A stretch of DNA of 64,000 nt from Streptomyces curacoi (GCF_001513975.1 NZ_KQ947995.1:164139-228138); one strand, 5' to 3'; numbered from the stretch's first letter, positions 17,946 to 26,972 are shown. The notes: generated by a model not told the origin, from the letters alone. A program made the numbers and translations.

Positions 17946-20900
17946 TTGAGCCAGATTGTCGTCAAACGGCCACCGAGGGCCTTGCCCACCGAGGTGCCCG
18001 CTGATCCAGTGCAGTTGCAATCCCCGCCCGAGTTGCCCCGAGGGCAGCAGGAGGGCGCGCTGATGCAACTGCTCCCCATGATGGGCATGGGCGGTTCCGT
18101 CGTCTTTTTCTTCATGACGCCGAACCCGATCATGCGCATCATGGGCATGGTCATGATCGCATCGACGATCGCCATGGCCATCGCCATGCTCGTCCGTTAC
18201 CGGCGCGGCACCCAGGGCCAACTCGCCGATATGCGACGGGACTACCTGAAATACCTGGCCAAAACCCGTCGTACGGTTCTGCGTACGGCGCGGCTTCAGC
18301 GCGACGCCCAGTTCTATCTGCATCCGGCGCCCGAGCAGTTGTGGGCCCTGGTCGCCGAGGGCAGCCGCGTCTGGGAGCGGCGTATCAGCGACGACGACTT
18401 CGGGCAGGTCCGGATCGGACTGGGTGGCCAGCAACTCGCCACTCCACTGGTCGCGCCCGAGACCGCTCCGGTGGACGAACTGGAGCCGCTCACCGCCGGG
18501 GCCATGAAGCAGTTCCTCAACGCGCACAGCACCATCGAGGGCCTGCCCATGGCGATCTCGCTGCGGGCCTTCTACCACCTCACCCTCAGCGGGGACGAGA
18601 ACCACGTCCGGGCGTCGGCGCGCGCGATGGTGGCATCCCTGGCCTCGCTGCATTCCCCTGACGACTTGGTCTTCGCCATCGCGGCCGGGCAGGACGCGGC
18701 CTCGCACTGGGAGTGGGCGAAGTGGCTGCCGCACGTCCAGGCCGAGGGAAGTGATGGAGCGGGCAGCCGCCGTCTGATCACGTCCAGTGCGCAGGACCTG
18801 GAGCTGCTGCTCAAGGAGGAGCTCGAAGGGCGTCCCCGGTTCCAGGCCGGCGGCCAACCCCTCCTGGAGCAGCCGCATATCGTCGTCGTGCTCGACGGAG
18901 AGACGCTGTCGCCGTTGTCGGCGCTGGCGGCGGCCGAGGGATTGCAGGGTGCCACGATCGTCGAGGTCGTGCCGGGCAGGCTCACCGGTGCACGCGGCGG
19001 TCTCTCGGTCGTGGTGCATCCTCAGTCGTTGCGTCTGGAGTCCGGCGACGGCCTCGTCTACGAAGGGACGCCCGACCGTCTCAGTTACGAGGCGGCCGAG
19101 GCACTCGCCCTCCAGCTCGCGCCCCTGTACATGGCGTCCGGCGGCGACTCGGACGAACCGCTGCTCGCCAACCTGGAGTTCACCGATCTCCTCAACCTGG
19201 ACGACGCGGAATCCGTGGATGTCGGCCGCACGTGGCGCCCGCGCTCCCGTGCCGAACGCCTGCGGGTCCCGATCGGGGTCGGCGAGGACGGCACCCCGGT
19301 GATGCTGGACCTGAAGGAAGCCGCGCAGGACGGCATGGGCCCGCACGGGCTGTGCGTCGGCGCCACCGGGTCCGGCAAGTCCGAACTGCTGCGCACCCTC
19401 GTGCTCGGCCTGGCGGTGACCCACTCCTCGGAGACGCTGAACTTCGTTCTCGCGGACTTCAAGGGCGGTGCCACCTTCGCCGGCATGGCGGACCTGCCGC
19501 ACGTCGCCGCGGTGATCACCAACCTCGCCGACGACCTGACCCTCGTGGACCGCATGGGCGACTCCATCCGCGGCGAACTCAACCGCCGCCAGGAGCTGCT
19601 GCGCCGGGCGGGCAACTACGCCAACATCCACGACTACGAGAAGGCCCGCTCGGCCGGCGCCGCCCTTGATCCGATCCCGTCCCTCGTCCTGGTCATCGAC
19701 GAGTTCAGCGAACTCCTCACCGCCAAGCCCGACTTCATCGACATGTTCGTCCAGATCGGCCGCATCGGGCGCTCGCTGGGCGTCCACCTGCTGCTCGCCT
19801 CGCAGCGTCTGGAGGAAGGCCGCCTGCGCGGTCTGGAGACCTACCTGTCGTATCGCATCGGGTTGCGGACGTTCTCCGAGGCCGAGTCACGCGCCGCCCT
19901 CGGTGTGCCGGACGCGTACCACCTGCCGAACGTCCCCGGCTCGGGCTATCTGAAGTACGGCACCGACGAGATGGCCCGCTTCAAGGCCGCCTACGTCTCG
20001 GGCGCGCACCGGCCCGCCTCGGCCCGGGCCACCGCAGGGGACGGTCAGCTGCCGGTGGACCGCCGTCCCGTGCCCTTCACCGCGGCCCCCGTGCCGGTCC
20101 AGTACGCACAGTCCGATCCCCAGGCGCAGGTGCCGGACCCGCGGGCGGGCGGCGACGACGCCCTGGCCGACACCGTGCTCGACGTCATCGTCCGCAGACT
20201 GACCGGCCAAGGCCCCGCCGCGCACCAGGTATGGCTGCCCCCGCTGGACAACCCGCCCTCGCTGGACGCCCTCCTCCCTGGACTCGCCGCGGAGCAGGGC
20301 CGCGGCCTGACCCAGCCCGGCTACGAGGGCGCGGGTCGTCTTATCGTGCCGCTCGGCGTCGTCGACAAGCCCTTCGAGCAGCGGCGCGACACGCTGTACC
20401 GGGACTTCTCCGGCGCCGCGGGCCATATGCAGATCGTCGGCGGCCCGCAGTCGGGTAAGTCGACGCTGCTGCGGACGATCATCGCCGCGTTTGCGCTGAC
20501 CCACACCCCGCACGAGGTCCAATTCTACGGGCTGGACTTCGGCGGTGGCGGCATGGCGGCCGTCTCGGGGCTGCCGCACGTCGGCGGGGTCGCCTCACGC
20601 CTGGACCCGGAGCGGGTGCGCCGCGCGGTCGCCGAGGTGTACGGCATCATGACGCGCCGCGAGGAGTACTTCCGCAGCGCCGGCATCGACTCCATCGCCA
20701 CGTTCCGCAGGATGCGGGCTCGCGGTGACATCCAGGTGGCGGACCAGCCGTGGGGTGACGTCTTCCTGGTCATCGACGGCTGGGGGAACTTCCGCACGGA
20801 GTACGAGGCCCTGGAAGCAGCCGTCCTCGACATCGCCGCGCGCGGCCTTGGCTACGGCATCCACCTGATCCTCACCGCCTCCCGCGCCATGGAGGTCCGT

Positions 20901-21920
20901 GCGAACTTGAAGGACCTGCTGATGAACCGCCTCGAGCTGCGGCTAGGCGACCCCATGGACTCCGAACTGGACCGCAAGGCAGCCGGAAACGTTCCGACGG
21001 GTGTGCCCGGCCGGGGCGTCATTCCGGAAGCACTGCACTTCATGGCGGCGGTTCCCCGCATCGACGGCATCCACTCCGACGACAACCTCTCCGAGGCGAC
21101 CGCCGCCCTGAGCCGGGACGTGGACCGCCACTGGACCGCGCCCGGCGCGCCGGCCGTCCGCCTCCTGCCACGCCAGATCCCCTTCGCCGACCTGCCCGCA
21201 GCCCTTACGGAGCCGGACCGCGGCGTCGCCTTCGCCCTCGACGAGAACAACCTGGAACCCGTCCACGTCAACTTCGACCAGGACCCTTTCTTCCTCGTCT
21301 TCGGCGAGAGCGAGTCCGGCAAGTCCAATCTGCTGCGCCTGCTCATCAAGCAGCTGACCGACCTGCACGACGGCGACTCCTGCAAACTCTTCGTCATCGA
21401 CAACCGCCGCTCCCTCCTGGACGCCACCCCGGCAACCCACCTCGCCGAGTACGTTCCCATGTCCAACGCCATGGATCACCACGTGGAGGCCCTGGCCGAT
21501 CTCATGCGGCGGCGCACGCCCTCGCCCGACGTCACGGCCGACCAACTGCGGGCACGCAGCTGGTGGAGCGGCCCGACGATCTACGTGGTGGTCGACGACT
21601 ACGACCTGGTGTCGACCTCCAGTGGCAACCCCCTCGCCCCGCTCACGGAACTCCTTCCGTTCGCCCGCGACGTCGGCATCCGCTTCATCGTCGCCCGCAA
21701 TACCGCGGGCGCCGGCCGCTCCTCGTACGAACCCTTCATGCAGCGCATCAAGGAGCTGGGCGCCCAGGGGGTCGTGCTCTCCGGCGATCCGAACGAGGGC
21801 GACATCCTCGGCAACGTACGCCCCCGCCCGATGCCGGCGGGGCGGGGGATCTTCGTCTCGCGACGGCGTGGAAACCTGTTGGTGCAGACAGGGCTCATCG
21901 GAGAGGAAAGTCGTCGCTGA
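17946..21920 (+). CDS. eccC: ESX motor ATPase EccC (three FtsK/SpoIIIE-type domains)
   Basis: 1324 aa from a TTG at 17946, chosen because homologs begin SQIVVKRPPRALP and GAGGGGGA lies about 11 bases upstream; a GTG at 17901 in frame is the alternative. Two TM helices (about 50-85) precede three ATPase domains: Walker A GATGSGKS (about 472), GGPQSGKS (about 832) and GESESGKS (about 1120). Walker B sequences are LVLVIDEF, VFLVIDGW and IYVVVDDY; only the first has the catalytic Glu, as usual in the family. EccC binds the C-terminal signal of WXG dimers and drives secretion. EccCa and EccCb are fused here. It diverges from eccD over a 255-bp gap holding both promoters. Confidence 0.96.
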   Translation: MSQIVVKRPPRALPTEVPADPVQLQSPPELPRGQQEGALMQLLPMMGMGGSVVFFFMTPNPIMRIMGMVMIASTIAMAIAMLVRYRRGTQGQLADMRRDYLKYLAKTRRTVLRTARLQRDAQFYLHPAPEQLWALVAEGSRVWERRISDDDFGQVRIGLGGQQLATPLVAPETAPVDELEPLTAGAMKQFLNAHSTIEGLPMAISLRAFYHLTLSGDENHVRASARAMVASLASLHSPDDLVFAIAAGQDAASHWEWAKWLPHVQAEGSDGAGSRRLITSSAQDLELLLKEELEGRPRFQAGGQPLLEQPHIVVVLDGETLSPLSALAAAEGLQGATIVEVVPGRLTGARGGLSVVVHPQSLRLESGDGLVYEGTPDRLSYEAAEALALQLAPLYMASGGDSDEPLLANLEFTDLLNLDDAESVDVGRTWRPRSRAERLRVPIGVGEDGTPVMLDLKEAAQDGMGPHGLCVGATGSGKSELLRTLVLGLAVTHSSETLNFVLADFKGGATFAGMADLPHVAAVITNLADDLTLVDRMGDSIRGELNRRQELLRRAGNYANIHDYEKARSAGAALDPIPSLVLVIDEFSELLTAKPDFIDMFVQIGRIGRSLGVHLLLASQRLEEGRLRGLETYLSYRIGLRTFSEAESRAALGVPDAYHLPNVPGSGYLKYGTDEMARFKAAYVSGAHRPASARATAGDGQLPVDRRPVPFTAAPVPVQYAQSDPQAQVPDPRAGGDDALADTVLDVIVRRLTGQGPAAHQVWLPPLDNPPSLDALLPGLAAEQGRGLTQPGYEGAGRLIVPLGVVDKPFEQRRDTLYRDFSGAAGHMQIVGGPQSGKSTLLRTIIAAFALTHTPHEVQFYGLDFGGGGMAAVSGLPHVGGVASRLDPERVRRAVAEVYGIMTRREEYFRSAGIDSIATFRRMRARGDIQVADQPWGDVFLVIDGWGNFRTEYEALEAAVLDIAARGLGYGIHLILTASRAMEVRANLKDLLMNRLELRLGDPMDSELDRKAAGNVPTGVPGRGVIPEALHFMAAVPRIDGIHSDDNLSEATAALSRDVDRHWTAPGAPAVRLLPRQIPFADLPAALTEPDRGVAFALDENNLEPVHVNFDQDPFFLVFGESESGKSNLLRLLIKQLTDLHDGDSCKLFVIDNRRSLLDATPATHLAEYVPMSNAMDHHVEALADLMRRRTPSPDVTADQLRARSWWSGPTIYVVVDDYDLVSTSSGNPLAPLTELLPFARDVGIRFIVARNTAGAGRSSYEPFMQRIKELGAQGVVLSGDPNEGDILGNVRPRPMPAGRGIFVSRRRGNLLVQTGLIGEESRR

Positions 21921-22199
21921 CGCCCTGATACGCCCAGCCCACCAGCGACCTGGGATCGGCCCTTACCCGCGCCATGCTGAGCACCCTGGCTCACGTCCGG
22001 GTCGTGCCCTGCCCGACGTCATCGGTGATGTCGTCGCCGTTTGCAGCACGGTCATCCGCGACAGCGACACCATGGCTGAGGCGCTCGGGAAGTCAAGGAC
22101 ATCCTCCACACAGCTGCGAGACAATTGCCACTAGAAGCGTCGGATGTCGGCTCCGGGCTGGCACCGGCGCCGGTGGAGTGACACTTAGAGGGGCTTGCC
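21921..22199. other. Gene-free gap after eccC
   Basis: No supported gene, and no clear hairpin terminator by eye. The next gene begins at 22200. Confidence 0.4.
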
Positions 22200-22475
22200 A
22201 TGTCCAACGCCGCTGAGCGCACGATGCGCGCACGCATCGCTGCCCACTCTCTCTGGGCGAAGACCGACGACCCCGCCGCCCACACGGCCCCCGCGAGGCG
22301 GGCTTTCCTCGACCGCTTTGAACGTGAGGTGGACCCCGAGGGCCGTCTGACGTCGGAAGAGCGTTCGCGTCGTGCCGAGCACGCACGCAAGGCCTACTTC
22401 CAGCGCTTGGCACTGGCTTCCTCGCACACACGAGCCGCCAAAGCCGCCGCCCGCAGGGGCACTGGAGTGGCGTGA
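22200..22475 (+). CDS. Conserved Streptomyces hypothetical protein
   Basis: 91 aa, ATG preceded by AGAGGGG. Highly charged and helical (MRARIAAHSLWAKTDDP; RFEREVDPEGRLTSEERSRRAEHA) with a basic Ala-rich end. Short proteins with this opening are frequent in Streptomyces, often beside integrated elements. No function is known to me. Confidence 0.75.
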   Translation: MSNAAERTMRARIAAHSLWAKTDDPAAHTAPARRAFLDRFEREVDPEGRLTSEERSRRAEHARKAYFQRLALASSHTRAAKAAARRGTGVA

Positions 22476-22547
22476 AACGCGAAGGGGGTGCGCGGCGCCA
22501 CCCCCATCGGGGAGCGCATGATCTAACCCTTCCTCCCTCGCATGCGA

Positions 22548-22670
22548 AGGGGTGGACCATGGATCACGTGCAGCCGGTGTTCCTTCATCCTGACCTGGCG
22601 ATAGACATACGGAATATCAGGGAGGCGCACCGGGATTGCAACGGAAAGCGGGGTGCCAACGTAACCCAGC
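22548..22670 (+). pseudogene. HNH endonuclease remnant
   Basis: The segment reads WTMDHVQPVFLHPDLAIDIR followed by NIREAHRDCNGKRGA, which matches the core of small phage-type HNH nucleases (DHVxPV ... N ... HxxCNxxRG). Upstream Cys pairs and downstream ends are missing. It overlaps the edge of the IS5 fragment, so the gene was probably cut by that insertion. Confidence 0.6.
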
Positions 22671-22773
22671 GGTGCGCGCCCAGGCGGTTGGAGTTTTCCA
22701 CCCCGCGGCGGGCGATGCGCGGCACGATCTGCCGACGGCGCAGCCAACCTCGCAGGTGGTCGAAGTCGTAGCG
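22663..22773 (-). pseudogene. IS5-family transposase remnant, C-terminal DDE region
   Basis: Minus-strand reading YDFDHLRGWLRRRQIVPRIA, continuing RRGVENSNRLGAHRWV, matches the segment before the final catalytic Glu of IS5-type transposases (normally YDYDHLRRWLR ... RHRWxVERT). The sequence then departs before the ERT motif, so the catalytic Glu is absent. It abuts the integrase fragment at 22774. Confidence 0.65.
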
Positions 22774-22905
22774 GGGCCCAAGACCGTGGCGGCGCGACTC
22801 GGCGACACCGTGGCCGTGGCCATGTCGATCTACGCGCACCTGTTCCCCGACGAGGACCAGGACACCCGCGAGGCCGTCGAGGACTTCCTGTCCGAAGCTG
22901 CCTGA
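22774..22905 (+). pseudogene. Tyrosine recombinase (integrase) remnant, C-terminal end
   Basis: 43 residues ending at TGA 22903-22905 read VAARLGDTVAVAMSIYAHLF then an acidic tail (PDEDQDTREAVEDFL). This is the usual end of actinobacterial site-specific integrases, with the Tyr nucleophile in SIYAHLF. Everything upstream, including the Arg and His catalytic residues, is lost. It implies that an integrative element once ended near here; no attachment repeat was identified. Confidence 0.7.
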
Positions 22906-23112
22906 TGTGCCCTCGATGTGCCCTCGGATCTTGGTCGAACAGCTGAACGCCAGGTAGCTCGGATGGCGGCGCCGCACAGGTGAGTTCGCCCACAACAGCC
23001 CTTGGCGGAGGAGCGACCGGAGGTTTTGCGCCTTACGCTCGACAAACCGCACGACCCCCGACGCCCCTGTTCCCGATCTCTCGGTTTTTCCGCCAGCGGA
23101 GGTTTCTGTTTC

Positions 23113-23865
23113 ATGAAGCTCACCGTCGTCGGCTGCTCGGGGTCGTTCCCGTCCGCGGAATCGGCCTGCTCGAGCTACCTCGTCGAGGCCGACGGCTTCC
23201 GGCTGCTCCTCGACATGGGCAATGGCGCCCTGGGCGAGCTGCAGCGCCACTGCGGTCTCTACGACCTCGACGCGATCTTCCTCAGCCATCTGCACGCCGA
23301 CCACTGCATCGACATGTGCGCGTACTTCGTGGCGCGCTACTACCGGCACGACGGCGGCCGCTGCGCCCCGATCCCGGTCTACGGACCCGAGGGCACGGAA
23401 CAGCGCCTGACCACCGCCTACGCCGACACCCCCAGCGCCTCGTCCATGAGCGAGGTCTTCGACTTCCACACGGTCAAGCCGTCCACCTTCGAGATCGGCC
23501 CGTTCACGGTGCACACGGAACGCGTGGCCCACCCGGTGGAGGCGTACGGCATCCGGATCGAGCACGGCGGGAAGACCCTGACCTACTCCGGCGACACCGG
23601 CGTCAGCACGGCCCTGGACGAACTGGCCCGCGACGCCGACCTGTTCCTGTGCGAGGCGGCGTTCACGCACGGCAAGGAGAACATCCCCGACCTGCACCTC
23701 AACGGCCGCGAGGCGGGCCAGACCGCGGCCCGCGCGGGCGCGCGGCGCCTGGTGCTCACCCACATTCCGCCGTGGACCGACCCCCAGGCCAACCTGGCCG
23801 ACGCGCGCGAGGTCTACGACGGTCCGGTGGAGCTCGCCGTTCCGCGCAAGATGTACGAGATCTGA
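23113..23865 (+). CDS. Metallo-beta-lactamase-fold hydrolase (RNase Z-like)
   Basis: 250 aa from the ATG at 23113, with GGAGG ten bases upstream; the longer open frame has no such site. The metal-binding signature SHLHADHCID is present, with further ligands in THIPPW and LTYSGDTGVS. It begins MKLTVVGCSGSFP, as in the MBL proteins related to RNase Z and cyclic-nucleotide phosphodiesterases. Cytoplasmic. Substrate unknown. It converges on nagE2 across a strong hairpin at 23882. In Streptomyces coelicolor, as I recall, a similar gene adjoins nagE2. Confidence 0.88.
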   Translation: MKLTVVGCSGSFPSAESACSSYLVEADGFRLLLDMGNGALGELQRHCGLYDLDAIFLSHLHADHCIDMCAYFVARYYRHDGGRCAPIPVYGPEGTEQRLTTAYADTPSASSMSEVFDFHTVKPSTFEIGPFTVHTERVAHPVEAYGIRIEHGGKTLTYSGDTGVSTALDELARDADLFLCEAAFTHGKENIPDLHLNGREAGQTAARAGARRLVLTHIPPWTDPQANLADAREVYDGPVELAVPRKMYEI

Positions 23866-23881
23866 CCTGTACGACGTGCCA

Positions 23882-23915
23882 GAGGCCCCCGGAGCTTGAC
23901 GGCTCCGGGGGCCTC
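23882..23915. terminator. Bidirectional hairpin between MBL gene and nagE2
   Basis: Perfect 14-base inverted repeat GAGGCCCCCGGAGC / GCTCCGGGGGCCTC with a six-base loop, in a convergent gap. No long U tract, which is common in Streptomyces terminators. Confidence 0.8.
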
Positions 23916-23934
23916 GGCGCTGTTCAGGAGGGGC

Positions 23935-25185
23935 TCACGCCTTGGTGAGGTCCTCGACCTCCTCCTCGGGCTCGCGGCCCGGGGTGGGGAGGTTCCACTT
24001 GGTGATGGCGAAGCGGAACACGGCGTAGTAGATCGCCGCGAAGACCAGGCCGATCGGGATGATCAGCCAGGGCCTGGTGGCCAGGTTCCAGTTCAGGGCG
24101 TAGTCGATGAAGCCCGCGGAGAAGCTGAACCCGTGGTGGACGCCCAGGGCCCAGGTCACGGCCATGGAGAGGGCGGTCAGCAGGGCGTGGATGACGTACA
24201 GCACCGGCGCGATGAACATGAAAGCGAACTCGATCGGCTCGGTGATACCGGTGACGAACGAGGTCAGCGCGAGCGAGACCATCATGCCGCCGACGACCTT
24301 GCGGCGTTCGGGGCGGGCCGCGTGCGTGATCGCCAGGGCGGCGGCCGGGAGGGCGAACATCATGATCGGGAAGAAGCCCGTCATGAACTGGCCGGCGGTC
24401 GGGTCGCCGTGGAAGAAGCGCGGCAGGTCACCGTGCCAGACGGCACCGGCGGAGTCCTTGAAGGAGCCGATCTCCTGCCAGGCCACCGTGTTGACGAACT
24501 GGTGCATGCCGACCGGCAGCAGCGCGCGGTTGATGGCACCGAAGATCCCCGCGCCGATGGCGCCGAGGCCGGTCATCCACTCGCCGAAGCTGGTGATCAC
24601 GTCACCGATGGGCTCCCAGACCAGGCCGAAGAAGACACCGACGGCGGTGCCGATGAAGGCCATCAGGATCGGGACGAGACGGCGGCCGTTGAAGAAGCCC
24701 AGCCAGTCGGGGAGCTTGGTGCGGTGGAAGCGCTGCCAGGTGACAGCGGCTATGAGTCCCATGACGATGCCACCGAGGACCTTGGGGTCGTTGTAGGTCG
24801 CGGCGACGTCCGCACCCTTGGTGACCTTCGCCTCGGTGATCGGGAACGCGGTCAGTACGTTCTTGTAGACCAGGAAGCCGACCAGCGCCGCCAGCGCGGT
24901 GGAGCCGTCGGCCTTCTTGGCGAAGCCGATGGCGATGCCGACGCAGAAGAGCAGCGGCAGGTTGGCGAAGACGGCGTCACCGGCGGTCATGAAGACGGCC
25001 GCGACCTTGTTCCAGCCGAGGCCTTCCGGACCGAAGACGTCCTTCTGACCGAGGCGCAGCAGGATGCCCGCCGCCGGCAGCACGGCAATAGGCAGCTGCA
25101 GGCTGCGACCGACCTTCTGCAGGCCCTGGAAAAGACCGGATCCCCACTTCTTCGTGGGGGCCGCCGATGCGGTGGCGGTGCTCAT
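23935..25185 (-). CDS. nagE2: PTS N-acetylglucosamine permease, EIIC
   Basis: 416 aa polytopic membrane protein starting MSTATASAAPTKKWGSGLFQ. It has the glucose-family EIIC hallmarks GFFNGRRLVPI, GITEPIEF and LPLLFCVGIAIGFAKK, about ten TM helices and a short acidic cytoplasmic tail (GREPEEEVEDLTKA). It imports GlcNAc using phosphate supplied by the separate EIIB (NagF), since no IIB domain is fused. Two DasR operators lie just upstream of its start. GlcNAc uptake is linked to the development/antibiotic switch in Streptomyces. The assignment as nagE2 rather than nagE1 follows the S. coelicolor gene order. Confidence 0.92.
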   Translation of the reverse strand: MSTATASAAPTKKWGSGLFQGLQKVGRSLQLPIAVLPAAGILLRLGQKDVFGPEGLGWNKVAAVFMTAGDAVFANLPLLFCVGIAIGFAKKADGSTALAALVGFLVYKNVLTAFPITEAKVTKGADVAATYNDPKVLGGIVMGLIAAVTWQRFHRTKLPDWLGFFNGRRLVPILMAFIGTAVGVFFGLVWEPIGDVITSFGEWMTGLGAIGAGIFGAINRALLPVGMHQFVNTVAWQEIGSFKDSAGAVWHGDLPRFFHGDPTAGQFMTGFFPIMMFALPAAALAITHAARPERRKVVGGMMVSLALTSFVTGITEPIEFAFMFIAPVLYVIHALLTALSMAVTWALGVHHGFSFSAGFIDYALNWNLATRPWLIIPIGLVFAAIYYAVFRFAITKWNLPTPGREPEEEVEDLTKA

Positions 25186-25203
25186 AGACTTCCTCCATCG
25201 GGT

Positions 25204-25219
25204 GGTGGTCTACACCACT
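25204..25219. promoter_or_regulatory. DasR-responsive element (dre), site 1
   Basis: GGTGGTCTACACCACT matches the dre consensus core TGGTCTAGACCA with one deviation. It lies 19-34 bases upstream of the nagE2 start, so binding of the GntR-type repressor DasR would block transcription until glucosamine-6-phosphate releases it. Confidence 0.85.
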
Positions 25220-25220
25220 C

Positions 25221-25236
25221 AGTGGTGTAGACCTGT
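25221..25236. promoter_or_regulatory. DasR-responsive element (dre), site 2
   Basis: AGTGGTGTAGACCTGT, one base after site 1 in near-mirror arrangement, again matches the dre core. Tandem dre sites suggest tight cooperative repression of nagE2. Confidence 0.8.
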
Positions 25237-25321
25237 TGTAGCACGATGAAGGCGAGATAAGGAACCCGCGATTCCTGCGGGATTTCCCGGCCCTGTTCAG
25301 GGCCCGGTTTCCGGCCTTTTG

Positions 25322-26611
25322 TCAGACCTTTGCCGCGTCCTCGACCTCTTCCTCCGGCTCCCTACCCGGCGTTTTGAGATCGAACTTCGTGATCGCGAAA
25401 CGGAAGATCGCGTAATAGACGACGGCAAAGCCCAGGCCGATCGGAATGATCGCCCAGGGTTTTGTGGCCAGGTTCCAGTTGATGACGTAGTCGATCAGTC
25501 CGGCCGAGAAGCTGAAGCCGTCGTGCACGCCCAGCCCCCAGGTCACCGCCATCGAGACACCCGTCAGCAGCGCGTGCACCGCGTACAGGAGCGGGGCGAT
25601 GAAGAGGAACGAGTACTCGATCGGTTCCGTGATGCCGGTGACGAAGGACGTCAGCGCCACCGACAGCATCAGACCGCCGACCTCCTTGCGGCGGTCCGGC
25701 CTCGCGCAGTGCGTGATGGCGAGGGCCGCGGCCGGCAGGGCGAACATCATGATGGGGAAGAAGCCCGAGGTGAACTGGCCGGCGCCGGGGTCGCCCGCGA
25801 GGAACATGTTGATGTCGCCGTGCACCACCTCCCCGTCCGGCTTGGTGTAGCTGCCGAACTGGAACCAGATGGGCACGTTGAGGAACTGGTGGAGCCCGAC
25901 GACCAGCAGCGCACGGTTGGCGACGCCGAACACGCCCGCGCCCCAGGCACCCAGGCCGCTCATCCAGTCGCTGAAGTCCTCCAGCGCGGCACCGATCGGC
26001 GGCCAGACCCACAGGCACAGCACCGCGAACACGATCGCCACGAACGCCATGATGATCGGGACGAGCCGCCGCCCGTTGAAGAAGCCGAGCCAGTCGACCA
26101 GCCTGGTCCGGTGGTAGCGCTGCCAGAAGAAGGCCGCCAGCAGACCGATCACGATGCCGCCGAAGACGCCCGGGTTCTGGTACGTGTACGCGCTCACCGC
26201 CCCTTCGGCCGCGGCGCAGCCGATGTCGGGGATCTCCTTCGTCCCCTCCGGGCAGTCCTCGGGGAACTCGCGCAGCACGCTGTAGTAGACGAGGAACCCC
26301 ACCACCGCCGCGAGCGCCGTGGAGCCGTCCGCCTTCTTCGCCATGCCGATGGCCACGCCCACGCAGAACAGCAACGGCAGCCCGAGCGAGCCGTCGAGCA
26401 GCGCGCCGCCCGCGCCGTCCATCACCTTCGAGACGTTGTCCCAGCCGAGGCCGTCGTCCCCGAACACGTCGGGCTGGCCGAGTCGGTTGAGGATGCCCGC
26501 GGCCGGCAGTACGGCGATGGGAAGCTGGAGGCTGCGGCCCATCTTCTGCAGACCCTGGAAAGCCGCCTGCCACCGCCGGCTTGCGGGGGAGGTCTCGGTC
26601 TCGGCACTCAT
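25322..26611 (-). CDS. nagE1: PTS EIIC, second GlcNAc-family permease
   Basis: 429 aa from the ATG at 26611; the longer open frame on the same strand crosses the promoter and dre site. Closely related to nagE2: GFFNGRRLVPI, GITEPIEY, LPLLFCVGVAIGMAKK, and the acidic tail GREPEEEVEDAAKV. It differs by an insertion with two Cys (FPEDCPEGTKEIPDIGC). About ten TM helices, no IIB domain. Probably arose by tandem duplication with nagE2, from which it is separated by 136 bp. Substrate may be GlcNAc or a related sugar. A shared dre site sits between it and divergent nagF. Confidence 0.88.
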   Translation of the reverse strand: MSAETETSPASRRWQAAFQGLQKMGRSLQLPIAVLPAAGILNRLGQPDVFGDDGLGWDNVSKVMDGAGGALLDGSLGLPLLFCVGVAIGMAKKADGSTALAAVVGFLVYYSVLREFPEDCPEGTKEIPDIGCAAAEGAVSAYTYQNPGVFGGIVIGLLAAFFWQRYHRTRLVDWLGFFNGRRLVPIIMAFVAIVFAVLCLWVWPPIGAALEDFSDWMSGLGAWGAGVFGVANRALLVVGLHQFLNVPIWFQFGSYTKPDGEVVHGDINMFLAGDPGAGQFTSGFFPIMMFALPAAALAITHCARPDRRKEVGGLMLSVALTSFVTGITEPIEYSFLFIAPLLYAVHALLTGVSMAVTWGLGVHDGFSFSAGLIDYVINWNLATKPWAIIPIGLGFAVVYYAIFRFAITKFDLKTPGREPEEEVEDAAKV

Positions 26612-26631
26612 GGGTTGGCGACCGCCTGTCA

Positions 26632-26647
26632 GGTGGTGTAGACCAGT
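26632..26647. promoter_or_regulatory. DasR-responsive element (dre) between nagE1 and nagF
   Basis: GGTGGTGTAGACCAGT matches dre with core TGGTGTAGACCA. It lies 21 bases from the nagE1 start and 92 bases upstream of nagF, in the divergent promoter region, so one site could control both genes. Confidence 0.85.
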
Positions 26648-26738
26648 TACCGACGATTGGGTTGCTGTGACGTCATCCTTCGGTACGCACCACGCAACCG
26701 CTCGTGAAGTTGGGCCAACAGTGCGTGAGGAGACCGAA

Positions 26739-26972
26739 ATGGCCAGCAAGGCTGAGAAGATCGTCGCCGGGCTCGGCGGCATCGACAACATCGAGGAGAT
26801 CGAGGGCTGCATCACCCGGCTCCGCACCGAGGTCAGCGACCCCTCGCTGGTCGACGATTCCGCCCTGAAGGCCGCCGGCGCCCACGGCGTCGTGAAGATG
26901 GGCACCGCCATCCAGGTCGTCATCGGCACCGACGCCGACCCGATCGCGGCGGAGATCGAAGACATGATGTGA
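26739..26972 (+). CDS. nagF: PTS GlcNAc EIIB component
   Basis: 77 aa, ATG at 26739 with GTGAGGAGA upstream. A stand-alone glucose-family IIB domain: the phosphorylated Cys is in EGCITRLR, the standard active-site sequence, followed by a GVVKMG strand. It takes phosphate from EIIA(Crr) and passes it to the sugar during transport by the EIIC permeases. Encoded divergently from nagE1 under a shared dre site. Confidence 0.93.
   Translation: MASKAEKIVAGLGGIDNIEEIEGCITRLRTEVSDPSLVDDSALKAAGAHGVVKMGTAIQVVIGTDADPIAAEIEDMM

Noticed and set aside
22774..22905. Intact integrase and attachment site
   Set aside because: Only the last 43 residues remain, and no direct repeat or tRNA end is adjacent; tRNA-Leu is 6 kb away.
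23896..25230. 444-codon plus-strand frame opposite nagE2
   Set aside because: Asp/Gly/Glu/His-rich shadow; nagE2 on the other strand is unambiguous.
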